Shown in pieces: positions 7,875-17,100 of a stretch of DNA of 64,000 nt. The notes under the pieces were generated by a model that was given only the letters and a program-made list of their open reading frames with translations, did no database searches and was not told where the DNA came from. Origin of the DNA: Alphaproteobacteria bacterium (GTDB lineage Bacteria; Pseudomonadota; Alphaproteobacteria; G02398745; G023898745); contig CP060237.1 in NCBI GenBank assembly GCA_023898745.1, positions 1 through 64,000 of the forward strand, in the 5' to 3' direction. The position numbers and the translations under genes are program-made. Every line of letters starts with the position of its first letter. The stretch's first letter is position 1.

Positions 7875-10516
7875 CACATATCAATTCCAACCATGAAGAC
7901 TTCTCTAATATCGTGCTTTTCATAAGAAATTGCCTTTGCCCAATCAAACCTAATAGGGAAATTTGGCACGCGCAAACTTAAGAAACAGCCAACCGAAGTT
8001 CTAATTCTGTTAACGCCTTCATCTAAAACTCTTTCATAGTTTGTTCCTATATTCTTATCAAATTTAGAATCCCAGACATTACCGAAGTTAACATAACCTC
8101 CAACATTCGCACCGATATCACTTGTTGGGAATAGTGGAATTTTTAATTCTCCACCTCCAAAATAATATTTTTTGCCATGTAAAGCTTCCCTTGTCCATTT
8201 ATCTCTTGGCCCAATACCCCATTGTCCAAAACCGTGGACGTGATGACCAGACAGCGCCATGCAGTCATGCATTCTCATTTTCTTTGAATCACCAAATGAA
8301 CTTATAATTCCTAAATTTCCTGTAGCTTTAAATGTAATATATTTTGGAAGATACAGAACATATCTAGCACTAAAATCATTTTTCATGTAGTGTAGGCCAC
8401 CCAAAAATAGTGAGTTATGCATACTCATGCTAAAAGAAAATTTACGGTTCGGGTTATGAGATAACGGATAAAAGGACAAAGAATGTATTAAATTCACAAA
8501 CCATCTTGTGCCCACATCATCTTTCCATAACTCTTTTTTTAATTGTTCTTGGTAAACATGTTTCCTTAAAGAAAGAATTTTCTCATCAGTCAGATCTTCA
8601 TCGATAGATCGAATAGAAAACGTTTGTGGATTTTCATTATTTGCAGTTAAAGTTGTCTGAGGTTCACGTTCCATTCCATTCAACAGTATATTTGTTCTCT
8701 GCCTCCCAGACATGCCGTCGACTTCAGGAGTTCTATCAATATTGTTTCTCGCCTCCCCTTCATTTCCTTTAAGCTTCGCGCTACTCTCCCTTTCGTTAGC
8801 AAAATCAAAATCAAGGGTATCAGCAGCTCCCAAGCCTAAGTTAACTTGATTTTCTTTAGCATCCTTGAGCACAAAGGAATGGAAGATACTCTTGCTACTT
8901 GAGACTTTAGACATAATCCAATCTTTGATATTCTTAAATCCAGGGTTAATATTCATAGTGTCAACACCAACCTTACACTCAATTCCTTGAGAAAAATGCT
9001 TGCTCAGCTGATAGCTCATATTTCCTGAAATGCTTAATTGCCCAGTTGTTCTATCATGCCATTGCGTTGAAAAATCTCCATTAAATCCCAACCCTCCACT
9101 TAGATCGGGAACATTAAATAATCTGGGATTTGCAAACCCAAAATTAGCTTGAAAATTCTTTGTTGTGAATGCAATCGCACCTTGGACCGCATTTCCTGTA
9201 CCACCTATATTACGCTCAAGAAACTGAAAATTACCTCCCCAGCTATCATATGTTGAATAAGAGAGGTTCACAGAGGTTGAACCTGTTTTGCCCTCTTCCA
9301 CATTTACTTCAATATCATATATATTTTTTCTAACCTCTCGGGGTGTTACTTTTACTTTTTCAAAAAAACCTAATTTATAAAGAAGGTTATACTCACTTTG
9401 TCTTAATTTATGGCGACTAAAAAAACTACCCTCTTTAAGAGATAGATGATCTAAAATTACTCTTTCATGAGTTCTTCTGTTGCCCTTAACATGAATAAAA
9501 CGCACCTTTATCATAGGAATTTTCTTAATCGTAATTTTAAGGTCAACCTGCGTGCCTTTTTTGTTAGGCTCCACCCTTACATCAACTGTTGAAATATGTT
9601 TGCTCTCCAAATAATCTGCTATCAGATCTTCCATTTCTTTCAAAAGGCCTAAATTAAACTTTGCTCCTAATTTAGCAGGTAGAAACTCCTTGAGTTTTTT
9701 CATATCAACTTTCTGTGGATGTTGATAATCAATCTCAATATCCCCAAATGTATAGTATTGCCCCTCCTTAATCGAAAACACCAAATCAAATCCTGTTTTA
9801 TCAAACTTCAATTCACCTGAATAAGAAGTCACCCTCACATCTGGATATCCATTATTTTGATAAAATTCCTGAAGCTTCAAATAATCCTGCTCTAATCGCT
9901 CTTGAAAAAAGAAATGATTATGAGTCCAAAATTTAAAACCTGAATAAATTTTGGAATCAATCTTAGTTAAAAGTTCAGAATTATTAAACGCCGCGTTTCC
10001 AAGAAAACTGACGCTCTTAATAAAAGCTGGCTGCCCTTCTATAACCTTAAAAATAACATCAATGCGACTTTTATCCTCACTTCCGTCTTGAGTTTTCTTA
10101 GGAAACTCTGTTTTGACAATAACCTTGGTATTCATAAGCCCCATTGTCCTGTAGGCTGCTTCAAGTTTTTGAGATGTTTCACCTAATGTCTTAAACTCAG
10201 AAAATGATTGCCCTGCAGCAATTCCAATCTGCTGCTTTAATGTATCTGCAGAAACTTTCTTATTACCCTCAAAAATAACTTTGTTAATAACAGGCTGCTC
10301 TTCAACCTCAACAGTTAATACACCACCTTTAAATTCTAACTTTACATCCTTAAAATAATCCGTGGCATATAATCTCTTTAAGGTTTTGTTTAAAACATCC
10401 GCATCAGAAAAATCATCCTCAGGAATGTAGCTTTTTATAACTTCCTTTTCTATTCTTTTATTCCCTTGAATATTAATTTGATAGGTTGGTTTTGCGCATA
10501 AAAATAAAAACAACAT
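7874..10516 (-). CDS. bamA: Outer membrane protein assembly factor BamA
   Basis: An 880-aa central subunit of the BAM complex that inserts beta-barrel proteins. Five POTRA modules span about residues 11-410, with NKRIEKEVI at 19-27 beginning POTRA1, followed by a C-terminal Surface-antigen barrel. Loop 6 is recognisable at 757-772 but reads HHVHGFGQWGIGPRD, so the conserved VRGF is VHGF. A hydrophilic insert of about 140 residues (525-668) interrupts the barrel. The predicted N-terminus has only about eight hydrophobic residues before POTRA1, a very short signal. The last residue is Met, not an aromatic. rseP lies 5 bp upstream and cca overlaps downstream, so rseP-bamA-cca-alaS looks like one operon. 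Confidence 0.95.
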   Translation of the reverse strand: MLFLFLCAKPTYQINIQGNKRIEKEVIKSYIPEDDFSDADVLNKTLKRLYATDYFKDVKLEFKGGVLTVEVEEQPVINKVIFEGNKKVSADTLKQQIGIAAGQSFSEFKTLGETSQKLEAAYRTMGLMNTKVIVKTEFPKKTQDGSEDKSRIDVIFKVIEGQPAFIKSVSFLGNAAFNNSELLTKIDSKIYSGFKFWTHNHFFFQERLEQDYLKLQEFYQNNGYPDVRVTSYSGELKFDKTGFDLVFSIKEGQYYTFGDIEIDYQHPQKVDMKKLKEFLPAKLGAKFNLGLLKEMEDLIADYLESKHISTVDVRVEPNKKGTQVDLKITIKKIPMIKVRFIHVKGNRRTHERVILDHLSLKEGSFFSRHKLRQSEYNLLYKLGFFEKVKVTPREVRKNIYDIEVNVEEGKTGSTSVNLSYSTYDSWGGNFQFLERNIGGTGNAVQGAIAFTTKNFQANFGFANPRLFNVPDLSGGLGFNGDFSTQWHDRTTGQLSISGNMSYQLSKHFSQGIECKVGVDTMNINPGFKNIKDWIMSKVSSSKSIFHSFVLKDAKENQVNLGLGAADTLDFDFANERESSAKLKGNEGEARNNIDRTPEVDGMSGRQRTNILLNGMEREPQTTLTANNENPQTFSIRSIDEDLTDEKILSLRKHVYQEQLKKELWKDDVGTRWFVNLIHSLSFYPLSHNPNRKFSFSMSMHNSLFLGGLHYMKNDFSARYVLYLPKYITFKATGNLGIISSFGDSKKMRMHDCMALSGHHVHGFGQWGIGPRDKWTREALHGKKYYFGGGELKIPLFPTSDIGANVGGYVNFGNVWDSKFDKNIGTNYERVLDEGVNRIRTSVGCFLSLRVPNFPIRFDWAKAISYEKHDIREVFMVGIDM

Positions 10517-10521
10517 CTCAA

Positions 10522-11457
10522 CTATCTCCTAAAAATATCATTAAAAATAGACACTGTCATAAGCAACAACAATAATAAAAATCCTATGACCATTATTCTG
10601 TCATGAAGATTTTTATTTAACCTCTTGCGCGTAACCATCTCATAAAACCCTATACAGACGTACCCTCCGTCCAATACGGGAATTGGCAACAAATTTATAA
10701 ACCCAAGATTTACCGACAAGAATGCAATAAAACTCAAAAATGCATATATTCCATGCTCATATTGAGTCTTTGAAATAGAAAATACGGAAATTACACTTCC
10801 AACATCCTTGAAACTTGCCCATGAAAATAAACTCCAGAACATTTTAGAACATATCAGCGCAACTGACATAAAGGATTTTTTTGCAGATGCTATGAATCCA
10901 ATTTTTTGAACTGTTGTCTCAAAAATAACTCCTAGTTTATCTTGCGTCATTTCAATTTGTTTAATTAATTCATCTTGACCGCGTTTAATTTTCAGCTCTA
11001 CTTGTTTTGATTGCTTTAACACATTCTGAATTTCTTCCACAGATTTTCCGTTTATAGATACAATCTCATCTTGCGTGCGAATATCGTATTTTTGCGCCAT
11101 AGAACCTGGCATAACATCTCGAACTATTGGTTTAATTGTTGGAAATCCATTAGCAAAAATTACCGCAAAAAATAACATAAATGAAAAAATAAAATTCATA
11201 AACGGTCCAGCTAAAGAGATAACAGATTTTTTCAATCCAAAAAGTTGATTCATTGGCATCTGCACGTAACCACCCAAAGGGACAGCGCACACTTGCCAAA
11301 CTGTTTTCTTTTTGTCTTTAATCGAAAAAAGTTTAGGTCCAAACCCTATAGAAAATATATTCACTTGCACACCAAAAAAACGTGCAGCAAGAAAATGCCC
11401 TAACTCATGAACAAACACGATCAAACTCAGAAAAAGAATAATGGTCAAAAAGGTCAA
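10522..11457 (-). CDS. rseP: RseP-type site-2 zinc metalloprotease (M50B)
   Basis: A 311-aa membrane protease cutting transmembrane substrates, in this family often anti-sigma factors or leftover signal peptides. HELGH at residues 17-21 gives two zinc ligands and the catalytic Glu in TM1. NLLPIPVLDGG at 255-265 supplies the third ligand, Asp263. One PDZ domain (about 105-175) is visible where E. coli RseP has two. Several hydrophobic segments match the fold. The start is TTG at 11457; no ATG lies between it and the upstream stop. It sits directly upstream of bamA, a common arrangement in alphaproteobacteria. Confidence 0.93.
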   Translation of the reverse strand: MTFLTIILFLSLIVFVHELGHFLAARFFGVQVNIFSIGFGPKLFSIKDKKKTVWQVCAVPLGGYVQMPMNQLFGLKKSVISLAGPFMNFIFSFMLFFAVIFANGFPTIKPIVRDVMPGSMAQKYDIRTQDEIVSINGKSVEEIQNVLKQSKQVELKIKRGQDELIKQIEMTQDKLGVIFETTVQKIGFIASAKKSFMSVALICSKMFWSLFSWASFKDVGSVISVFSISKTQYEHGIYAFLSFIAFLSVNLGFINLLPIPVLDGGYVCIGFYEMVTRKRLNKNLHDRIMVIGFLLLLLLMTVSIFNDIFRR

Positions 11458-11549
11458 ACTGGAGCGAATCTTAGATTACACGAACTTATATCAATATAGC
11501 CTTTTTCACCTTGCAAACTCAACTCAAGACTCAAAGGGTGAAGAGCAAA

Positions 11550-13172
11550 TTAATCAAAATACTTTGTAATAACAGTTTGTTGAAACACTGTTAAAATATT
11601 GCTCAATGTCCAATAAATCACAAGCCCCGCAGGAAAGCCAGAGAACAGAAATACAAACATTACTGGCATCATTAACATAGCTCTTTCTTGTGCTGGGTCA
11701 GAGACAGGAGCTGATTTTTGCTGCATATACATAGAGACACCCATCAAAAGTGGCCATAAACCAATTTGCAAGAAATACGGAACGCTAAAATTTAACAAAC
11801 CAAAAAGATTTGCAACATAAAGAGAGTCTGGAGCAGATAAATCATGAACCCATCCCCAAAATGGCGCATGACGCATCTCGATTGTAATGTATAAAACCTT
11901 ATATAAAACAAAGAATATAGGCGCTTGTAATAATATTGGCAAACATCCTGCCGTAGGTCGAATACCTTCTCTTTGATAAAGCATCATCATCTCTTGATGT
12001 TCGCGCACTTTATCGCCCACAAATTTGGCTTTAATAGCTTCTATTTTAGGTTGTAAATTCTTCATACCTTTCATAGAGCGATACGCTTTCACACTCATAG
12101 GAAACGCAATTAATTTTAGTAAAATTGTAATTACGATCAATGCCAATGCAAAGCTTGAAAACATTTCATTCAGCCAAGTTAATAACTTGAGCGTCGGCTT
12201 AGTTAAAAAGTAAAACCAACCAAAATCAACAGCTAGATCAAACTTTTTAATACCCTCTTCAGTTTGAATACGCTCCAGCAATTTCAGCTCTTTAGGTCCT
12301 GAGAATACATCATATTGAATAGAGATAGTTTCTTTGGGTTGCGCAATATAAACAGAAGAGTAAACTTTAGCATTGTATCCATTTTCCATCTTCTCCGCCG
12401 TGACGGATGCTTTGTCTTTCATCAAAAAAGTGGTCATGAAGTATTTATCTGTAAAGCCAAGCCACCCATTGTTTGTTTCTTTTGAAAAGCGCTTTGTTTT
12501 TGCTAAAGATTTATAAGTTAATTCCTCCAGGCTATCACCAACAACACCAATAACACCTTCGTGCAAAATATTCGCATTTTCTGTTTTTGGCTCACCCAAT
12601 CTAAAAATACCACTGTACCCTCGCAGCTTTTTTGCTGTGATTGTTTTATTTGTTACTTCATCTTTAACCCGAATGCGATAGTTTTGATCAAAAGTATAAG
12701 TTCTTTTAATCGCATAAGAATCATTTTGCCCCAACAAAATAACTTTATTTTTGCTTTTTGAAAGCAACTTAAAGTCAGGTATTAATTTTGATGCACTGTC
12801 CAGTTCTTGCGGTGCAAACTCAATATAAAATGCACCCTTAGCATCCATAGGATTTAAGAGCTTAACACTCTCACTATCTTTATCTGTTGTTTCTTTATAT
12901 GATTTTAAAGTCAAATCATCAAGTAACCCCGTATTTGTATCAATTGACCCCTGATAATCTGAGGTTTCGAAACTTGCGCGTTTTGATAACTTAAGCGCTT
13001 TGTCGCGCTCCAATTCTAATGTTTTAACACTTTCCACTTGCTCAACTTTATGTGCTTGCGCTTTTTCATCAAGCTTGCTTGGCTTAAAAAAAGCATTAAA
13101 CCCTAAATAAACAAGAATAGATAGCATAAGAGCTGTAATAATATTTCTGTTTTCACTTCTCATAAATGACAA
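11550..13172 (-). CDS. yidC: Membrane protein insertase YidC
   Basis: A 540-aa insertase acting with SecYEG or alone to integrate inner-membrane proteins. It has an N-terminal TM near 12-28, a periplasmic beta-super-sandwich domain (about 55-320), then the conserved YidC/Oxa1 core with MKGMKNLQPKIEAIK and GCLPILLQAPIF. This is the long Gram-negative architecture. It is divergent from lgt. The usual rpmH-rnpA neighbours are not next to it; a palindromic repeat lies in the intergenic space. Confidence 0.97.
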   Translation of the reverse strand: MSFMRSENRNIITALMLSILVYLGFNAFFKPSKLDEKAQAHKVEQVESVKTLELERDKALKLSKRASFETSDYQGSIDTNTGLLDDLTLKSYKETTDKDSESVKLLNPMDAKGAFYIEFAPQELDSASKLIPDFKLLSKSKNKVILLGQNDSYAIKRTYTFDQNYRIRVKDEVTNKTITAKKLRGYSGIFRLGEPKTENANILHEGVIGVVGDSLEELTYKSLAKTKRFSKETNNGWLGFTDKYFMTTFLMKDKASVTAEKMENGYNAKVYSSVYIAQPKETISIQYDVFSGPKELKLLERIQTEEGIKKFDLAVDFGWFYFLTKPTLKLLTWLNEMFSSFALALIVITILLKLIAFPMSVKAYRSMKGMKNLQPKIEAIKAKFVGDKVREHQEMMMLYQREGIRPTAGCLPILLQAPIFFVLYKVLYITIEMRHAPFWGWVHDLSAPDSLYVANLFGLLNFSVPYFLQIGLWPLLMGVSMYMQQKSAPVSDPAQERAMLMMPVMFVFLFSGFPAGLVIYWTLSNILTVFQQTVITKYFD

Positions 13173-13237
13173 AAAAATATGGTACTTTGCGTGATGTTAG
13201 CACAGTTAGCCCGGAAAAGCATTGCCTATTCGCGGGC

Positions 13238-13325
13238 GCCATGGCGAAACTTGCATAGCAAGTTGCGGGCATCTAGTATACTATTATGTATAGATCACCA
13301 CGGCACTCCGCGCCTCGTGATGACG
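13238..13325. repeat. Composite palindromic repeat, copy 1
   Basis: Two adjacent inverted repeats: an arm beginning GCCATGGCGA with inner stem AACTTGC/GCAAGTT, and an arm starting GATCACCACGGC and ending CTCGTGATGACG. It lies between yidC and lgt and ends about 20 bp before the lgt start. Related copies occur near 38.0, 43.2, 56.6, 57.1 and 59.5 kb. Confidence 0.75.
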
Positions 13326-13344
13326 ATATATGCGAAGGAACAAA

Positions 13345-14103
13345 ATGCTTCAATTCCCCAATATAAGCCCCATCGCCTTCTCAATTGCAGGTTTTGACAT
13401 ATACTGGTATGGCCTTGCCTATGTTGCAACAATTTTTCTGGGTGCAAAACAGTGTAAATATTATGCAAAAAAATACTACCCTAAACTTGTAAATATTGAA
13501 GATGCTATTCCTTTAATTGTGCTTGGAATCCTTATAGGAGGTCGCTTAGGATGTATTGTATTTTATGACATAGGATATTATCTTTCACACCCTCTAGAGA
13601 TGCTAAAGCGCAGCGGCATGGCCTTTCATGGCGGATTAATTGGAGCTTTTGTTGGGGTATGGCTATTTAGTCGTAAAATCGAACAACCTCTTTTGTCTGT
13701 CACAGATATTATCTCAGCCCCCGCCCCACTTGCTGGTATATTTATAAGACTTGCAAATTTTATCAATGGCGAGCTTTATGGACGCCCAACCTCAGTAGCT
13801 TGGGGCATGATTTTCCCTAGAAGTGACGGACAAATCAGACATCCAAGTCAATTATATGAGATGTTTTTCGAAGGCATGGTTTTGTATATCGTTACGAACA
13901 TTGTTTATATCAAATTCCATAAAATGCGAGGCATACCTACGGGTATCGCGGTTTTATTGTACGGCATTTTCAGATTCATAGTGGAATTTTTTAGAGAGCC
14001 GGATGGAATGGTTTGGGTATTTACCAAAGGACAATTTTTATGCATTCCAATGATCATTTTAGGTTTTGTTGTTATTTATTCTTCTACCACTAAAAATAAG
14101 TAA
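13345..14103 (+). CDS. lgt: Phosphatidylglycerol--prolipoprotein diacylglyceryl transferase
   Basis: Attaches diacylglycerol to the lipobox Cys of prolipoproteins in the inner membrane. The 252-aa polytopic protein has the Lgt signatures: GGRLGCIVFYD, GMAFHGGLIGA and the GELYGRPT block preceded by RLANFING. The C-terminal region has the RFIVEFFREPD block. ATG 13345 is preferred over the in-frame ATG at 13330 because an AAGGA lies at a good distance upstream of it. Its partner enzyme Lnt is encoded at the other end of the window. Confidence 0.97.
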   Translation: MLQFPNISPIAFSIAGFDIYWYGLAYVATIFLGAKQCKYYAKKYYPKLVNIEDAIPLIVLGILIGGRLGCIVFYDIGYYLSHPLEMLKRSGMAFHGGLIGAFVGVWLFSRKIEQPLLSVTDIISAPAPLAGIFIRLANFINGELYGRPTSVAWGMIFPRSDGQIRHPSQLYEMFFEGMVLYIVTNIVYIKFHKMRGIPTGIAVLLYGIFRFIVEFFREPDGMVWVFTKGQFLCIPMIILGFVVIYSSTTKNK

Positions 14104-14110
14104 ATTTCCG

Positions 14111-14119
14111 TGATATAAT
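14111..14119 (+). promoter_or_regulatory. Extended -10 promoter candidate for the Kelch-cadherin gene
   Basis: TGATATAAT fits an extended -10 (TGn plus perfect TATAAT) in the 43-bp gap after lgt. No -35 is obvious. Initiation about 7 bp downstream would give a leader of only some 20 nt before ATG 14147. Confidence 0.45.
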
Positions 14120-14146
14120 GAGGATATATGACTAACTCACACACTA

Positions 14147-17100
14147 ATGACTATCACTATATCAAATATCATCTTTGAGAATAATGATAGCATTGTAATT
14201 ACAACCAATAAAATTTCAGCCAGCTCCTCAGAAGGTTTACCTATTTGGACGCTAAATGGAAAGAGCATTTCAGACCCTCTATCAATAGAGATCTCTTCTT
14301 GTGAAACTGTATGCCAACTATCAGATGGAACCACCGGAGTTAAGATTAGCTATAATCCATTATTATGGCGAAAGATCAACACAAACCCTTCGCCGCCTAT
14401 GCGCTCAAGAGCTTCTTACTTTGTCCTAAATGAAATAGCGTATATTTTCGGAGGGCAAACTACATCCTCAAGCACATCTGCAACAAATGATACATGGAGC
14501 TTTAATGGAAACTCATGGACTCAAGTACAACCTTCATCTATGCCGCCTCCTTTATCTAATTCAACCTCTTTTGTCTTAAATGATGAGGCTTATATATTTG
14601 GAGGCTCAAATGGTACAGACCACTTTAATGATCTCTGGAAATTTAATGGCTCAACTTGGATGCAAGTACCTGCGAGCAACCCGCCGCCTCCTAGAGAAGG
14701 GGCTGCGTCTTTTGTGCTTGAAGGAAAAGTTTATATTTTAGGAGGTGTGAATGAAAATAACAGCAATCAACAATACCATAGTGATTTGTGGGAATTTGAT
14801 GGAAGTCAATGGACACAATTAAACATTCCGCTACCTACTAACATCAATTATTTTTCAGGAGGAGAGGGTTTAGCAGCTTTTGTTCTTAATGGTATAGCCT
14901 ACATATTTGGCGGCATGTTTTTCAACTCTTCTCAAGACCTGTTTTGGTCGTTTGACGGAACCGCCTTCACAGAGTTGCCAATCAATAATACATTTCTAAG
15001 TTCTATAGTTTTTGAGGCGCGCTTTCTCCGATCAGGAATTTACTCAGGTCTCTTCATTCAAGATGACAAAGCTTACATATTTGGAGGCGGAAGCTCTAAC
15101 TCCAATTTCTTATTTTCGTTTGATGGATCGCAATGGAACACGGTATCGATAAACCTACCCCGCCCTCCTGAAAGAACTGGGAGTGCTGCGTTTGTTATAA
15201 AAAATACACCCTATATTTTTGGAGGTTCCGATAACAGTGGCACAATGAGCGACTTGTGGGCTTTAGAACCCAATCTTTCATCTTTTTTTAATTGGTCTCA
15301 TCCTAGTACATTTGGGTCAAGCCCAACTCTAAAAACTGATAGCACAGCATTTGTAATCGATGATAAAGGTTATGTGTTTGGGGGTCGGACCACTGGTACA
15401 CAATTATTTAATGAGCTTCACCAATATAACCCATCTAACAATACCTGGACTCTTTTAAATGCAACCTCCCCTTCTGGCGCAGTAGCTTTATCCACAGCTT
15501 TCTCAATCGGAGAAAAAGGTTATATATTTGGTGGAGTTGGCTCAGGCCCTAACTTCCAGCGATCTAATACAATCCTAGAATTTGACTCCCTAACAAATAG
15601 TTTTTTAGAGCTGACACCTTCTGGAACTGCCCCAACTCCTCGAGCTTTATCTAGCTCTTTTTCAATCAACAACAAAGGGTACGTTTTTGGAGGATTTAAT
15701 AGCGCATCACAAGATCTCAATGATTTATTTGAATTCGATCCAGGTGCAAATAGTTGGATACCTCTCTCTCCTACAGGAACTCCTCCGTCTGTAAGAAACG
15801 GCGCAACTGGCTTTGCCTTTGATGGGAAAGGGTATATATTCGGAGGCACATCAAGTGGAGTGCTTAAAAATGATCTCTTTTCTTATGATCCAACCACAAA
15901 TGCGTGGACTACCGTAAATCAATCAGGCAGCATCCCTGATCCTCGCCTTTTGATGGCAGTATTTATCATAAATGATAAAATATATTTCTTCGGAGGTGGA
16001 AGAGCTGGGGTAAGCCGCTTTTTTAATGATCTATATGAGTTTAATCCTATCACTGGAGCTTGGACACCCCTTTCTTCTCTTGGTAATATTCCTCCGCCAC
16101 AAGGTCAAATGACATACTTTGCAGCCAACAATAAAGCATACATTTTTGGCGGCATAACAATTTTCTTAAACGGATCAGGTGCAGGCGCTCTTTTTGATCT
16201 TTATGAGCTACAGATCAGCTCTTTAGTTCTTATTTCTGGGCAAACCTTTTATGTCAGAAAAGATACATCACCAAACATCACTATCGGCTCTATCGCTTCA
16301 CAATCAAAATCTTCGCAACAACAGATTACATTCACTTTGCTAACAAACTCTGAGTTTTTTAAGGTTTTATCTAATGGAGAAATTCGCCTTAAAGCTTCTC
16401 TTAAAAATATTACAACTCTAGAAAATGAACTTTCTGTTTCAGTTTCAAACGACCAAGACACTGCGGAAGAATTTATTACAGTAATTGTCATTGAAACCAT
16501 AGAATCTCAAACATTTAATGTAGATCCAAATATTGGGACGGGAGAAGCATTTGGGCAAATTTTCATTGATAATCCCGAAAATTTTAATTTTGAAATCGTA
16601 TCACAAAACCCTAATAATCCTCAGTTTCAAATAATTAATCAAAGAGATTTAGCTTTATTATCTGGTACTCTATTATCAACACAGCAATACACAATTACAG
16701 TTAGAGCGATACATCAAGCCAATCAAACATATGATGATGCAGATATTCATATCGCTGTACAACCCGGTCCATTTAAACTTTTTGACAACCAGGTATTTAC
16801 AATCAATGCACTTGATGCAACATCAGGTAAAATTTTAGGTAACATATCCTATGATAACTCTAAAGGCGGAATAATAGAATTCGAAGCAGAAATTGCAGTT
16901 TTTCAAGATACAGTTGCACTTGACCACAGTCCATTCAATCTTTCTACAGATGGCACAATCACTATATCAAACCAACAAATCGAACCGGGAGTTTATATAT
17001 TTTCAGCAACAGCCTTTATAAAAACACAACCTGCAGAATCTTCAACAACAGATATTACTGTTTTTGTATTAAACAATAAACCTCTTTTGCAAAATCAAGA

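Noticed and set aside
14400..16200. Possible tandem DNA repeats or a CRISPR-like array in the Kelch region
   Set aside because: The periodicity is at protein level (YIFGG motifs at irregular spacing within coding sequence); no identical direct repeats with spacers. No CRISPR array or cas gene is seen anywhere in the window.
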